Assembly (NCBI RefSeq): GCF_013266695.1
Contig: NZ_JABRXF010000001.1
Span: 1,617,736 to 1,681,735, forward strand
Direction of reading: 5' to 3'
Origin: Hongsoonwoonella zoysiae
GTDB lineage: Bacteria; Pseudomonadota; Alphaproteobacteria; Rhizobiales; Stappiaceae
Length of the DNA stretch: 64,000 bases
Part shown: positions 9,571-17,348 of the stretch, in pieces
Layout of the letters: the number at the start of each line of letters is the position of its first letter
Position numbering within the stretch: the stretch's first letter is position 1
Made by a program: the position numbers and the translations under genes
Notes under the pieces: model-generated
The model's database searches: none
What the model saw: only the letters and a program-made list of their open reading frames with translations
What the model was told of the DNA's origin: nothing

Positions 9571-10995
9571 TCAGGCTCCTTGACGTTTCGGGGATGTCGT
9601 TGCAGACGCAGCGTTATCTTGAGTGATCGGGTCGACGATCAGCGTCAGGCCGTCGAGTTTCGCGACGCGCACCGTCTCACCAGTCCTGAATTCGCGCCCT
9701 GCCCTTGCGTGCCACCGCTCGCCCTCCGCCCGGACGTGGCCTTCGCCGCCCGACCAGTCCAGGACTTCCGCGTCCATTCCCACCAGTTGCGAGACGTTGT
9801 CGACAAAACCTTTTTTCTGCGCCCTCCAGAGATAACCGATCAGCACGATGAGAACCGCTGCGGAAAGGGCGCCCATTGCGGCGATCACCCACCAGGAGAC
9901 CTGATAGGCCGGAATGTCCGTATCGACGAGGATCGCCGCACCGATGACGAAAGACGTTAAGCCGCCGACGCCCAGCACGCCGAATGTGGGTGTCACGGCT
10001 TCGGCGACCATGAAGGCGATGCCAAGTCCGACAAGCGCCAGGCCCGTATAGTCGAGCGGAAGCTGGTTAAGCGCATAAAGGCCGAGAACGAGGCAGATGA
10101 TGCCGATCACGCCGGGGCCGATGCTGCCGGGATTGGCGAATTCGAAGATCAGGCCGTAGATGCCGATCATCATGAGTACGAGCGCGACATTGGGGTTCGA
10201 AAGGATCGCCAGAAGACGCGTCAGTGTGCCGGGTTCGAAAACCTCTGTTGTGGCGTCGCGTGTTTTCAGCGTAACCTTTTTGCCGTTGGCCGTTACCTCA
10301 CGTCCGTCAATCGCGTTGAGAAGCATCGGAATGTCTTCGGCCACAAGGTCGATGACCTTTATTTCGAGCGCTTCGGCCGCCGTCAGGCTTGCGGCCTCGC
10401 GCACGGCCTTTTCCGCCCATTCGACGTTGCGCCCGTGCATTTCCGCAAGGCTGCGGATGAGGGCGGCCGCATCGTTGACGGCCTTGGCCGATTTCGGGTC
10501 CGTGTTCTGCTTTTGCGGCTTCTCGCCGTCTTCCTCCGTTTGGTCGTCCGATCCCGGCAGTTTCGGCAATCCGCCGCCGATCTGGACCGGTGTCGCCGCG
10601 CCAAGGTTCGTTCCCGGCGCCATCGCGGCAACGCTTGTCGCGTAAAGGATGTAGGTGCCCGCACTTGCGGCATGCGCGCCGGGCGGTGCGACGAAGCCGG
10701 CGACGGGGATGTTGGAAGACAGGATTTCGGAGATGATCTCGCGCATGCTGGTCGCAAGGCCGCCGGGCGTGTCGAGCCGCAGAACGAGAACGTCCGCTTC
10801 GCGTTCTTTCGCGGTTTTTATCGCATTGGTAACGTGGCGGGTCGTGGAAGGGCCGATCGCGCCTTCTATCGCCGCGACGATGGCAAGCGGCCGCTCGCCC
10901 GTATCCTCCCGCCCCTGGCCCATGGCCGCACCGATGGCAAGCCCGGAAATCATCAGGCAGAGAGCGGACAGGCGAATGTGAAGGCCGGCGGCCAT
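9571..10995 (-). CDS. nfeD: NfeD family membrane serine protease (ClpP-class, NfeD1b)
   Basis: 474 residues: an N-terminal signal sequence, a ClpP-like protease domain with GGLATSMREI and the active-site serine in GAHAASAGTYI, a membrane block of several helices (LVLMMIGIYGLIFEF onward) and a C-terminal OB-fold NfeD domain (VSQLVGMDAEVLDWSGGEG). In characterised relatives the protease cleaves the C-terminus of the partner stomatin. The immediately following slipin gene supports this role. The promoter should lie in 10996-11312. Confidence 0.92.
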   Translation of the reverse strand: MAAGLHIRLSALCLMISGLAIGAAMGQGREDTGERPLAIVAAIEGAIGPSTTRHVTNAIKTAKEREADVLVLRLDTPGGLATSMREIISEILSSNIPVAGFVAPPGAHAASAGTYILYATSVAAMAPGTNLGAATPVQIGGGLPKLPGSDDQTEEDGEKPQKQNTDPKSAKAVNDAAALIRSLAEMHGRNVEWAEKAVREAASLTAAEALEIKVIDLVAEDIPMLLNAIDGREVTANGKKVTLKTRDATTEVFEPGTLTRLLAILSNPNVALVLMMIGIYGLIFEFANPGSIGPGVIGIICLVLGLYALNQLPLDYTGLALVGLGIAFMVAEAVTPTFGVLGVGGLTSFVIGAAILVDTDIPAYQVSWWVIAAMGALSAAVLIVLIGYLWRAQKKGFVDNVSQLVGMDAEVLDWSGGEGHVRAEGERWHARAGREFRTGETVRVAKLDGLTLIVDPITQDNAASATTSPKRQGA

Positions 10996-11312
10996 TCATC
11001 CCTCCCGGTCGGGCGCGCTGCGCGCATGCAAACCGCATTAAAATTCAATCATATCACGCTTGGGCGGCTGCGTGGACAATTGCGGTTCGGGCAGGCGGGC
11101 GCGGCCTTTGGGCGGATGAAGCGCCAAAGGGGGTGGATTCCGGTTCTTTTGCCGATTTCAGCCGGGTTTCGCGCCTTCGCATCGAGGAAGGAACGCGGGC
11201 GATCGCACTTATGGCTTGAGGTTCACAAGCATGAGCCCACGCGAAGATTGTTGCCGGCCGCATGAACGACGGGATAACCGGCGCTGCTGGCGGTCCCGAT
11301 CGTCAGTCGCCT
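10996..11312. other. Intergenic region between nfeD and minE
   Basis: 317 nt holding the presumed nfeD promoter and the 3' untranslated end of minCDE. I see no terminator-like hairpin with a T-run. A 69-codon open frame at 11054-11263 has no recognisable features and is not called. Confidence 0.4.
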
Positions 11313-11579
11313 TCAGGCTTGTTCCGACGCCTTTACCGGAAGCTCGATGTCGATGCCGAGCGTCGTTACTTCCTCGTCCCGGTCCATTTCGATCTTCACG
11401 GCTTCCGGGTCTATTTCTATGTGCTTCTTGATGACCTCGAGAATGTCTTCGCGAAGCCTTGAGACGAGCATGGCGTCCGGCCCGCTTCCGGTGCGTTCGT
11501 GCGCGAGCAGGATCTGCAGGCGGTTCTTGGCGACGGAAGCGCTTTTGTCTTTCTTCGAAAAAAGGCTCAGGAGGTTCAT
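11313..11579 (-). CDS. minE: Cell division topological specificity factor MinE
   Basis: 88 residues, normal for the family. The N-terminal MinD-binding/membrane helix (MNLLSLFSKKDKSASVAKNR) and the C-terminal dimerisation domain (EVTTLGIDIELP) are both clear. MinE stimulates the MinD ATPase and drives pole-to-pole oscillation so that division is permitted only at midcell. The ATG lies inside the end of minD (4-nt overlap), so it is translationally coupled. Confidence 0.95.
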   Translation of the reverse strand: MNLLSLFSKKDKSASVAKNRLQILLAHERTGSGPDAMLVSRLREDILEVIKKHIEIDPEAVKIEMDRDEEVTTLGIDIELPVKASEQA

Positions 11580-12397
11580 GCGGCCCTCCCGCGGAAGAGC
11601 TTTCCGAAAATGCCCTTGCGGTCCTCCGGGATCGTCACCGGAATGTCTTCCCCGCGCAGACGCCGCACCGCTTCCATATAGGCCCTGGCCGGGGCGCTGT
11701 TTTCGTTGGCGATCGTGATTGGCGAGCCTACGTTCGAGGCCTTCAGAACATCCTTGCTCTCCGGAACGACGCCGAGCAGCGGGATCGACAGGATGTCGAC
11801 CATGTCGTCGATTGCCAGCATTTCGCCCGTCTTGGCGCGTTCCGTATCGAAGCGTGTGACCAGAAGATGTTTGGGCATTCGCCCGCCGTTTTCTGCAACG
11901 ATGGTCTTTGCGTCCAGAAGCCCGATGATCCGGTCGCAGTCGCGCACCGAGGAGACTTCCGGGTTGGAGACGACGATCGCCGCATCGGCGTAACGCATGG
12001 CAAGCGTCGCCCCGCGCTCGATGCCGGCCGGGCTGTCGCAGATTATCCAGTCGAAGGACATCTTGAGCTCGTTTATGACGCTCGAAACGCCTTCTTCGGT
12101 CAGCGCGTCCTTGTCGCGCGTTTGCGAGGCGGGAAGCAGGAACAAGGAGTCCAGCTTCTTGTCGCGCACCAGCGCCTGCTTGATGGAAGCCTCGCCGCGC
12201 ACGACGTTGACGAGGTCGAAAACGACCCGTCGTTCCGCGCCCATTATGAGATCGAGGTTTCTGAGTCCGACGTCGAAATCGATCGCGCAAACACGCTCGC
12301 CGTCTTTCGCCAGCGCCGAGGCGATTGCCGCCGTGGAGGTTGTCTTGCCGACGCCTCCCTTGCCGGAAGTAACCACGATTACCTTGCCGTCCGTCAT
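11576..12397 (-). CDS. minD: Septum site-determining protein MinD
   Basis: 273 residues. Deviant Walker A VVTSGKGGVGKTTSTAAIAS at the N-terminus, DFDVGLRNLDLIMG as the switch region, WIICDSPAGIERGA as Walker B and a C-terminal amphipathic membrane-targeting helix (RKGIFGKLFRG). This membrane-associated ATPase recruits MinC and is released by MinE. It lies between minC (22-nt gap) and minE (4-nt overlap). Confidence 0.96.
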   Translation of the reverse strand: MTDGKVIVVTSGKGGVGKTTSTAAIASALAKDGERVCAIDFDVGLRNLDLIMGAERRVVFDLVNVVRGEASIKQALVRDKKLDSLFLLPASQTRDKDALTEEGVSSVINELKMSFDWIICDSPAGIERGATLAMRYADAAIVVSNPEVSSVRDCDRIIGLLDAKTIVAENGGRMPKHLLVTRFDTERAKTGEMLAIDDMVDILSIPLLGVVPESKDVLKASNVGSPITIANENSAPARAYMEAVRRLRGEDIPVTIPEDRKGIFGKLFRGRAA

Positions 12398-12419
12398 GGA
12401 TTTTGTCCCGTCGTTGAGG

Positions 12420-13163
12420 TCAGGCCAATTTCTCGAAGATCAAGCTGTCCCGCTCCAGGCGAATCTGCATCGCCGCGTGCAGGTGATTTCGGTCGAAATC
12501 GTCGGCCACCTTGTACATTCCGTTGATCGCGACCAGTTCGGCGTCGAGTTTCGAGCAGAAAATCCGCGCCTGCTCGTTGCCCGAAACGCCGGCAAGCGCG
12601 CGCCCGCGCAAAGCCCCGTAAATGTGGATCGAACCGCCGGCAATGACTTCCGCGCCCGAGCCTACGGAGCCCACCACCGTCACGTCGCCGTCGGCGTTCA
12701 TGATGCTCTGCCCGGAGCGTACCGGTTCGGTGATCAGCATCGATTTGCCGTTGCCGGATGTATTTTCCTCTACGGCTTCGGCCACCGCCTGCGTGCCCGC
12801 TACGGGCTCCTTGTCGCCTGCCGACGGTTTCTCACCCGCTTGAGGATCCGCGCTTTCATCGGGCCCCTCGACGTCCTTGGTCGCCTTGCCGCCGGAAATG
12901 CTTGGCGGCATCCCGTCCCTGAGCTTGTTTGACGATATGCCCTCGATGCCCATCACCTGGATCGAGCGTGCCTTCACGCCGGCAAGAACCTGCTCCAACT
13001 CGTCGATCGACATGGAACTGCCGCGCGCATCGAGAATGATCGGCCTGTTGAGGAAAAAGCCCGGCGAACGTGAAATGATGCGGTCGACTTCGTCGAACCA
13101 CGCCTCGAACGGCCGTTCCGGCGTAAGCACGATCGCTATGAATGACTTTCCCTTGAACCTCAT
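12420..13163 (-). CDS. minC: Septum site-determining protein MinC
   Basis: 247 residues. The N-terminal FtsZ-inhibiting domain (to about residue 90) is joined by a long low-complexity acidic linker (about 90-135, rich in Glu/Ala/Gly) to the C-terminal beta-helix domain, recognised by RSGQSIMNADGDVTVVGSVG, AEVIAGGSIHIYGALRGRAL and the KLDAELVAINGMYK segment. It blocks FtsZ polymerisation away from midcell. First gene of minCDE; promoter expected in 13164-13450. Confidence 0.95.
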   Translation of the reverse strand: MRFKGKSFIAIVLTPERPFEAWFDEVDRIISRSPGFFLNRPIILDARGSSMSIDELEQVLAGVKARSIQVMGIEGISSNKLRDGMPPSISGGKATKDVEGPDESADPQAGEKPSAGDKEPVAGTQAVAEAVEENTSGNGKSMLITEPVRSGQSIMNADGDVTVVGSVGSGAEVIAGGSIHIYGALRGRALAGVSGNEQARIFCSKLDAELVAINGMYKVADDFDRNHLHAAMQIRLERDSLIFEKLA

Positions 13164-13545
13164 TTCCCGTCTCGCGGCACAACCGAATCAGTATTGTTTC
13201 GTTAGCTGATCCGTTTACCATCGACGTGGCGTCACATTTGGGCGGCGAAAGTCTTTTCCACCGATATCCGGCCAGGGGAATGCAAGGGAAATGGCCGTTT
13301 TTTGGCGGCGTGTCTGGGTTTCGTGACAGGAATGATGTTTGTGTGGCGATGATTGCCCGCTGTGTATCAGGCGTTAAAGCATTGTAAAATATGATAATAT
13401 CTGTCTTTACATTTATAACTATACGTAATTTCATGTGTCGAGATTGCCGCAAACTTGGGAAAGTTCCTTTTCAAACATAAAATACGCCAAATTTTCTGTT
13501 GCAAAGCGCCTGCTTAACGTTCGCCTTGCGAAAAGGGGCAAGTTT
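13164..13545. other. Divergent promoter region between minC and the radical SAM gene
   Basis: 382 nt with a markedly AT-rich core around 13378-13435 (TTGTAAAATATGATAATATC and following), likely carrying the promoters of both divergent genes. No palindromic operator or riboswitch that I can recognise; in particular I cannot identify a cobalamin riboswitch. Confidence 0.4.
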
Positions 13546-15321
13546 ATGCGCCAATTCCACTTGGTAATGATAAAGCCGTCCCACTACGATGATGATGGTT
13601 ACGTCATCCAATGGTATCGATCCTACATTCCATCCAACACGCTGGCGTCCCTGCACGGTCTTGCGCAGGATTGCCGGACCCGGAAAATCCTGGGCGAAAA
13701 TACCGAAATCCTGCTTTCGACCTACGATGAGACCAATGCGCGGGTCGACATCGCGCGGATCTTGCGCGAATTGCCCGATGATCGCGCCAATTCTCTCATC
13801 GCCGTGGTGGGCGTTCAGAGCAACCAGTTTCCCCGTGCTCTCGATATCGCAAGGCGTTTCAGGGGGCATGGCTGCCAGGTCGCGATCGGAGGCTTTCATA
13901 CCTCCGGCACGATCTCGATGCTCAAGGACATCCAGCCTGATGTGCAGGAAGCGATCGATCTGGGCGTTTCGATCTTCGCGGGCGAAGCGGAAGACAACAG
14001 GCTCGACGAGGTGCTGCGGGACGCCTCCCGCGGAGCGTTGAAACCGATCTATAACTACATGTCCGACCTTCCGGATATGTCCGGGCAGCCGACCCCCTTG
14101 CTGCCGGCGAGGCATATCCAGAGAACGGCGGGCCACCATACTTCTTTCGACCTTGGCCGCGGGTGCCCTTTCCAGTGCTCGTTTTGCACGATCATCAACG
14201 TTCAGGGGCGCAAATCCCGCTTTCGCTCGGTGGACGACCTGGAAAAGATCATTCGGGAAAACTACGCGCAGGGCATCAACCGTTTCTTCATAACGGATGA
14301 TAATTTCGCGCGAAACCGGGATTGGGAGAGCTTTTTCGACAGGCTGATATACCTGAGAAGAGTAAAAAAACTGAACATCAAGTTCACCATTCAGGTCGAT
14401 ACCCTTTGTCACAGAATAAAGAATTTCATCGAGAAGGCCGGAGCGGCCGGCGTTACGCGGGTATTCATCGGACTTGAGAATGTCAATCCCGATAATCTGA
14501 CAGCGGCAAAGAAGAAGCAGAACCGGGTCGTTGAATATCGGGAGATGCTACAAGCCTGGAAGGCCGTCGGCGCCACGACCTATGCCGGATATATCCTGGG
14601 TTTTCCGGGCGATACCTATGAATCGATCATGCGTGATATCGAGATCGTCAAACGCGAATTGCCTCTCGATCTGCTGGAGTTTTTCTACCTGACTCCTCTT
14701 CCAGGCTCCGAGGACCACAAGACGCTGCATGAAAACGGCGCCTGGATGGACCCCGATATGAACAAATACGATCTCAATCACCGTGTTTCCCATCATCCGA
14801 CGATGAGCGATGAAGATTGGGAACGTGCCTACCGGGATGCCTGGGACCGCTACTATTCGCCTGAGCACATGAAAACCGTCATGCGGCGGATGGCGGCGAA
14901 CGGCAGATCGGTCAGCAACATCATGATGCTCATGCTCTTGTTCAAGGGCTCGGTGAAGATCGAGGGCGTTCACCCGCTCGAGGCCGGCTTCATTAGGCGC
15001 AAGAGCCGAAGGGACCGCAGGCCTGGGCTGCCCATAGAACCCGCCTGGCGGTTTTACCCGGCCTATGCGCTGGAAACTGTCGTCAAGCACATGAAATGGC
15101 TTCGGATTCTGTCATCCGTCTACCCCGAATACCGACGCCTGAAGCGTGACCCGAACCGTCGCGAATATTCCGACCTCGCCATTGCGCCCATTCAGGCTTC
15201 GGACCTTGAGGGCCTGGACCTCATCTCCCAAACGCGAGGTGGCGCAGCGGCACTTACGAAAATGCGAAAAGACCGGGAACGCATGGACCACGTTAAGGCC
15301 GAACGCCAAAGCGCGGTTTAG
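13546..15321 (+). CDS. B12-binding domain radical SAM protein
   Basis: 591 residues from the ATG at 13546, which has AAGGGG 8 nt upstream; the frame is open for 37 more codons upstream but without similarity to the family. Residues 1-170 form a cobalamin-binding-like Rossmann domain (VGVQSNQFPRALDIARRFRG, VAIGGFHTSGTI), followed by the radical SAM core with the [4Fe-4S] motif GRGCPFQCSFC and the glycine-rich NRFFITDDNFARNRDWE stretch. Such enzymes use cobalamin and SAM for methylations or rearrangements at unactivated carbons, often on lipids. Substrate unknown. Divergent from minC and convergent with the FAD dehydrogenase gene, 1 nt away. Confidence 0.85.
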   Translation: MRQFHLVMIKPSHYDDDGYVIQWYRSYIPSNTLASLHGLAQDCRTRKILGENTEILLSTYDETNARVDIARILRELPDDRANSLIAVVGVQSNQFPRALDIARRFRGHGCQVAIGGFHTSGTISMLKDIQPDVQEAIDLGVSIFAGEAEDNRLDEVLRDASRGALKPIYNYMSDLPDMSGQPTPLLPARHIQRTAGHHTSFDLGRGCPFQCSFCTIINVQGRKSRFRSVDDLEKIIRENYAQGINRFFITDDNFARNRDWESFFDRLIYLRRVKKLNIKFTIQVDTLCHRIKNFIEKAGAAGVTRVFIGLENVNPDNLTAAKKKQNRVVEYREMLQAWKAVGATTYAGYILGFPGDTYESIMRDIEIVKRELPLDLLEFFYLTPLPGSEDHKTLHENGAWMDPDMNKYDLNHRVSHHPTMSDEDWERAYRDAWDRYYSPEHMKTVMRRMAANGRSVSNIMMLMLLFKGSVKIEGVHPLEAGFIRRKSRRDRRPGLPIEPAWRFYPAYALETVVKHMKWLRILSSVYPEYRRLKRDPNRREYSDLAIAPIQASDLEGLDLISQTRGGAAALTKMRKDRERMDHVKAERQSAV

Positions 15322-15322
15322 G

Positions 15323-16732
15323 TCAACGACCGGCCCGCTGGGCACTGAACGTCCCGGCGAGGAATCCGAAGGCGATTGCGGTAAGCAGGCCGTTGCCGGA
15401 GAGATAGCCGGAGACGTCCGGACCGGACACGCCGCAAGCGGAGCCTCCGCCGGCGAAGAGGTTTGGAAGCGGCTTGCCCGTCCGATCGAGTACGCGGGCA
15501 TGATCGTCGATCTTCGCGCCGCCCTGCGTATGGAACAGGGCTCCGGTTACCCTGACTGCGTGATACGGCGGGTTGAGCCCGGGCCTGGCCGTGAAATCGC
15601 GCCCGAAGGGGTCCTTCGCGGTGCCCGCACGGTATTTTGCGATTTCCTCGAATGTCTTCTCAAGCGTCGACGCCGGCAAGCGGGTAATCGCTGCCAGCTC
15701 CGTCGGATCGGCGGCATGTCGGATCGCGCTGGCCTCGACGGCCTCCCGGTAGTCCGGGAAGTTAAGGGCGAATTCGTGGATGCGCTCGTCGTATATGTTC
15801 CAGGCGATGCCCTCCGGCTGGCGCAGGACATTTACCGCCTGCTCCGAATAGCCGCCGTTTTCGTTGGAAAAGCGCTCGCCTCGCACGTTCACCTGGATAG
15901 CGCCCTCCATCATCAGCGCCCAGGAAATCAGGATGCCGTGCGGATGCGCAAGCGAGCCGTGTCCCTGGTAGCCGGACAGATGCTTCAGTTCGCAGCCGAG
16001 AGCCTCGCCCCAATACAGCGCATCGCCCTTGTTGCCCTCATGCCCGTAATACGTAGCTCTGGCGATTTCCGGGATGTGCCTTGCGACAAGCTCGCGATTG
16101 CCGCCATAGCCGTTGCAGGCAAGGATCAGGTTCTCGCAGGCGAGGATTTCGCTGTTTCCCTTCGGGCGGGAGATTTCAACGGCGGTGATGCGGTTGTTGG
16201 CATCCGCATAAAGCCTGGAAACCCGCGCTTCTGTAACCACCGGGATGTCCGCCCGCTCGGTCGCGGCCAGCAGACGGGCAAGCAGTGCTGCCCCGGTTTT
16301 CTCCGGTACGGCATGCATGCGGTGACGCGAATGGCCGGGATAGAGGAAGTCGTCGAGGACGATCCATTCGATCCCATGCGCATCGGCAAGCCATTCCAGC
16401 GCTTCGCCGATGGTGCGGCTTGCGAGGTGGGTGAGATGCCTGTCGGATTTGCCGCCGGATTTGGCGAGGATATCGGCCTCGAACAGTTGCGAGGTGTCGT
16501 CGTCGACGCCGATGGCGCGCTGAAAGCGCGTTGAAGCCGCCGGCACGAAGCCGGAGGACATCGAGGTCGAGCCTGAAGGCGAGGCGTCGCGTTCCAGCAC
16601 GAGGACATCGGCTCCGCCAGCTTTCGCGCGCAAGGCAGCGGTGAGGCCGCAGGCACCGGCACCGATGACGACGACCTGCGCCTCGGCATCGATGCGCGGC
16701 GGTGCTTCCCGCAAGACCGTGCCCGCACCCAT
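15323..16732 (-). CDS. FAD-dependent oxidoreductase (fumarate-reductase flavoprotein family)
   Basis: 469 residues. The N-terminal dinucleotide-binding motif VVVIGAGACGLTAALRAKAGG, an acidic ELERDASPSGSTSMSSG-type follow-up (LERDASPSGSTSMSSG), and the C-terminal FAGGGSACGVSGPDVSGYLS flavin-binding loop define the FAD_binding_2 family (fumarate reductase, 3-ketosteroid dehydrogenase, urocanate reductase relatives). It should introduce or remove a carbon-carbon double bond next to a carbonyl or carboxyl group. Last gene of the catabolic operon, 1 nt after the hydrolase stop. Cytoplasmic, with no signal peptide. Confidence 0.85.
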   Translation of the reverse strand: MGAGTVLREAPPRIDAEAQVVVIGAGACGLTAALRAKAGGADVLVLERDASPSGSTSMSSGFVPAASTRFQRAIGVDDDTSQLFEADILAKSGGKSDRHLTHLASRTIGEALEWLADAHGIEWIVLDDFLYPGHSRHRMHAVPEKTGAALLARLLAATERADIPVVTEARVSRLYADANNRITAVEISRPKGNSEILACENLILACNGYGGNRELVARHIPEIARATYYGHEGNKGDALYWGEALGCELKHLSGYQGHGSLAHPHGILISWALMMEGAIQVNVRGERFSNENGGYSEQAVNVLRQPEGIAWNIYDERIHEFALNFPDYREAVEASAIRHAADPTELAAITRLPASTLEKTFEEIAKYRAGTAKDPFGRDFTARPGLNPPYHAVRVTGALFHTQGGAKIDDHARVLDRTGKPLPNLFAGGGSACGVSGPDVSGYLSGNGLLTAIAFGFLAGTFSAQRAGR

Positions 16733-16733
16733 G

Positions 16734-17348
16734 TCAGGCCTGCGCGATCAGCGCCGTCGCTTCGGCACAGGTCATGACCTTCGAGACGGTGCCAAGATCG
16801 CCGATCGAGCGCTCATGTGTTTCTCTGGAAAAGGCCGCGCAACCGTCGGAAAGCACGATGGTGCTGAAATCGCGGACATGGGCGTCGCGCACCGTCGAGG
16901 CGACCCCGCCATTGGTGACGATGCCGCAGAAGATCAGCGTGTCGATGCCGGCTTTCTTCAGCACCCATTCGAGCCTTGTCATGTAGAAGGCGGAATAGGC
17001 GACTTTTTCTACCGAGAGATCGGCGGGCTGCAATTCGTCGACCAGGGCGTGGCCCCAGCTTCCCGGCGCAAAATCGCCCTTGCCCAGGAACGGGCGCATT
17101 GCCTTCAGGTGCGGCGAAATGAATGGCTCGCCCCCCTTGCCCGGCACCAGGGTGAAATGCGTGGAGACGATCCAGCCGCCTTTCGATCTCAGTTCATTGG
17201 CAAGCGGCAGAACGCGGGCGGGCAGGGCCGCTATTTCCGCGCTCTTCTGGTTGCCGCGCGCATAGGCTCCGTCAGGATGCAGGAAATCGTTCTGCAGGTC
17301 GACGATGAGGAGGCCGGTGCGGGCGGGATCGATACTCAATTCAGCCAT
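16734..17348 (-). CDS. Isochorismatase-family hydrolase lacking the usual catalytic cysteine
   Basis: 204 residues with the isochorismatase/amidohydrolase fold: catalytic Asp in LLIVDLQNDFLHP and Lys in VEKVAYSAF. At the nucleophile position the family has (G)xxTxxCVxxT; here it reads GIVTNGGVAST, so Gly replaces Cys. Cys-containing members (N-carbamoylsarcosine amidase, nicotinamidase, maleamate amidase) hydrolyse amides; members without Cys (EntB, PhzD) hydrolyse a vinyl ether. The residue therefore makes a plain amidase annotation unsafe. It overlaps the HyuA gene by 8 nt, so it belongs to the same pathway. Confidence 0.82.
   Translation of the reverse strand: MAELSIDPARTGLLIVDLQNDFLHPDGAYARGNQKSAEIAALPARVLPLANELRSKGGWIVSTHFTLVPGKGGEPFISPHLKAMRPFLGKGDFAPGSWGHALVDELQPADLSVEKVAYSAFYMTRLEWVLKKAGIDTLIFCGIVTNGGVASTVRDAHVRDFSTIVLSDGCAAFSRETHERSIGDLGTVSKVMTCAEATALIAQA

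Noticed and set aside
13321-13440. Riboswitch (cobalamin) or small RNA upstream of the B12 radical SAM gene
   Set aside because: The region is AT-rich but I cannot find the conserved B12-box or a stable structure with a terminator.
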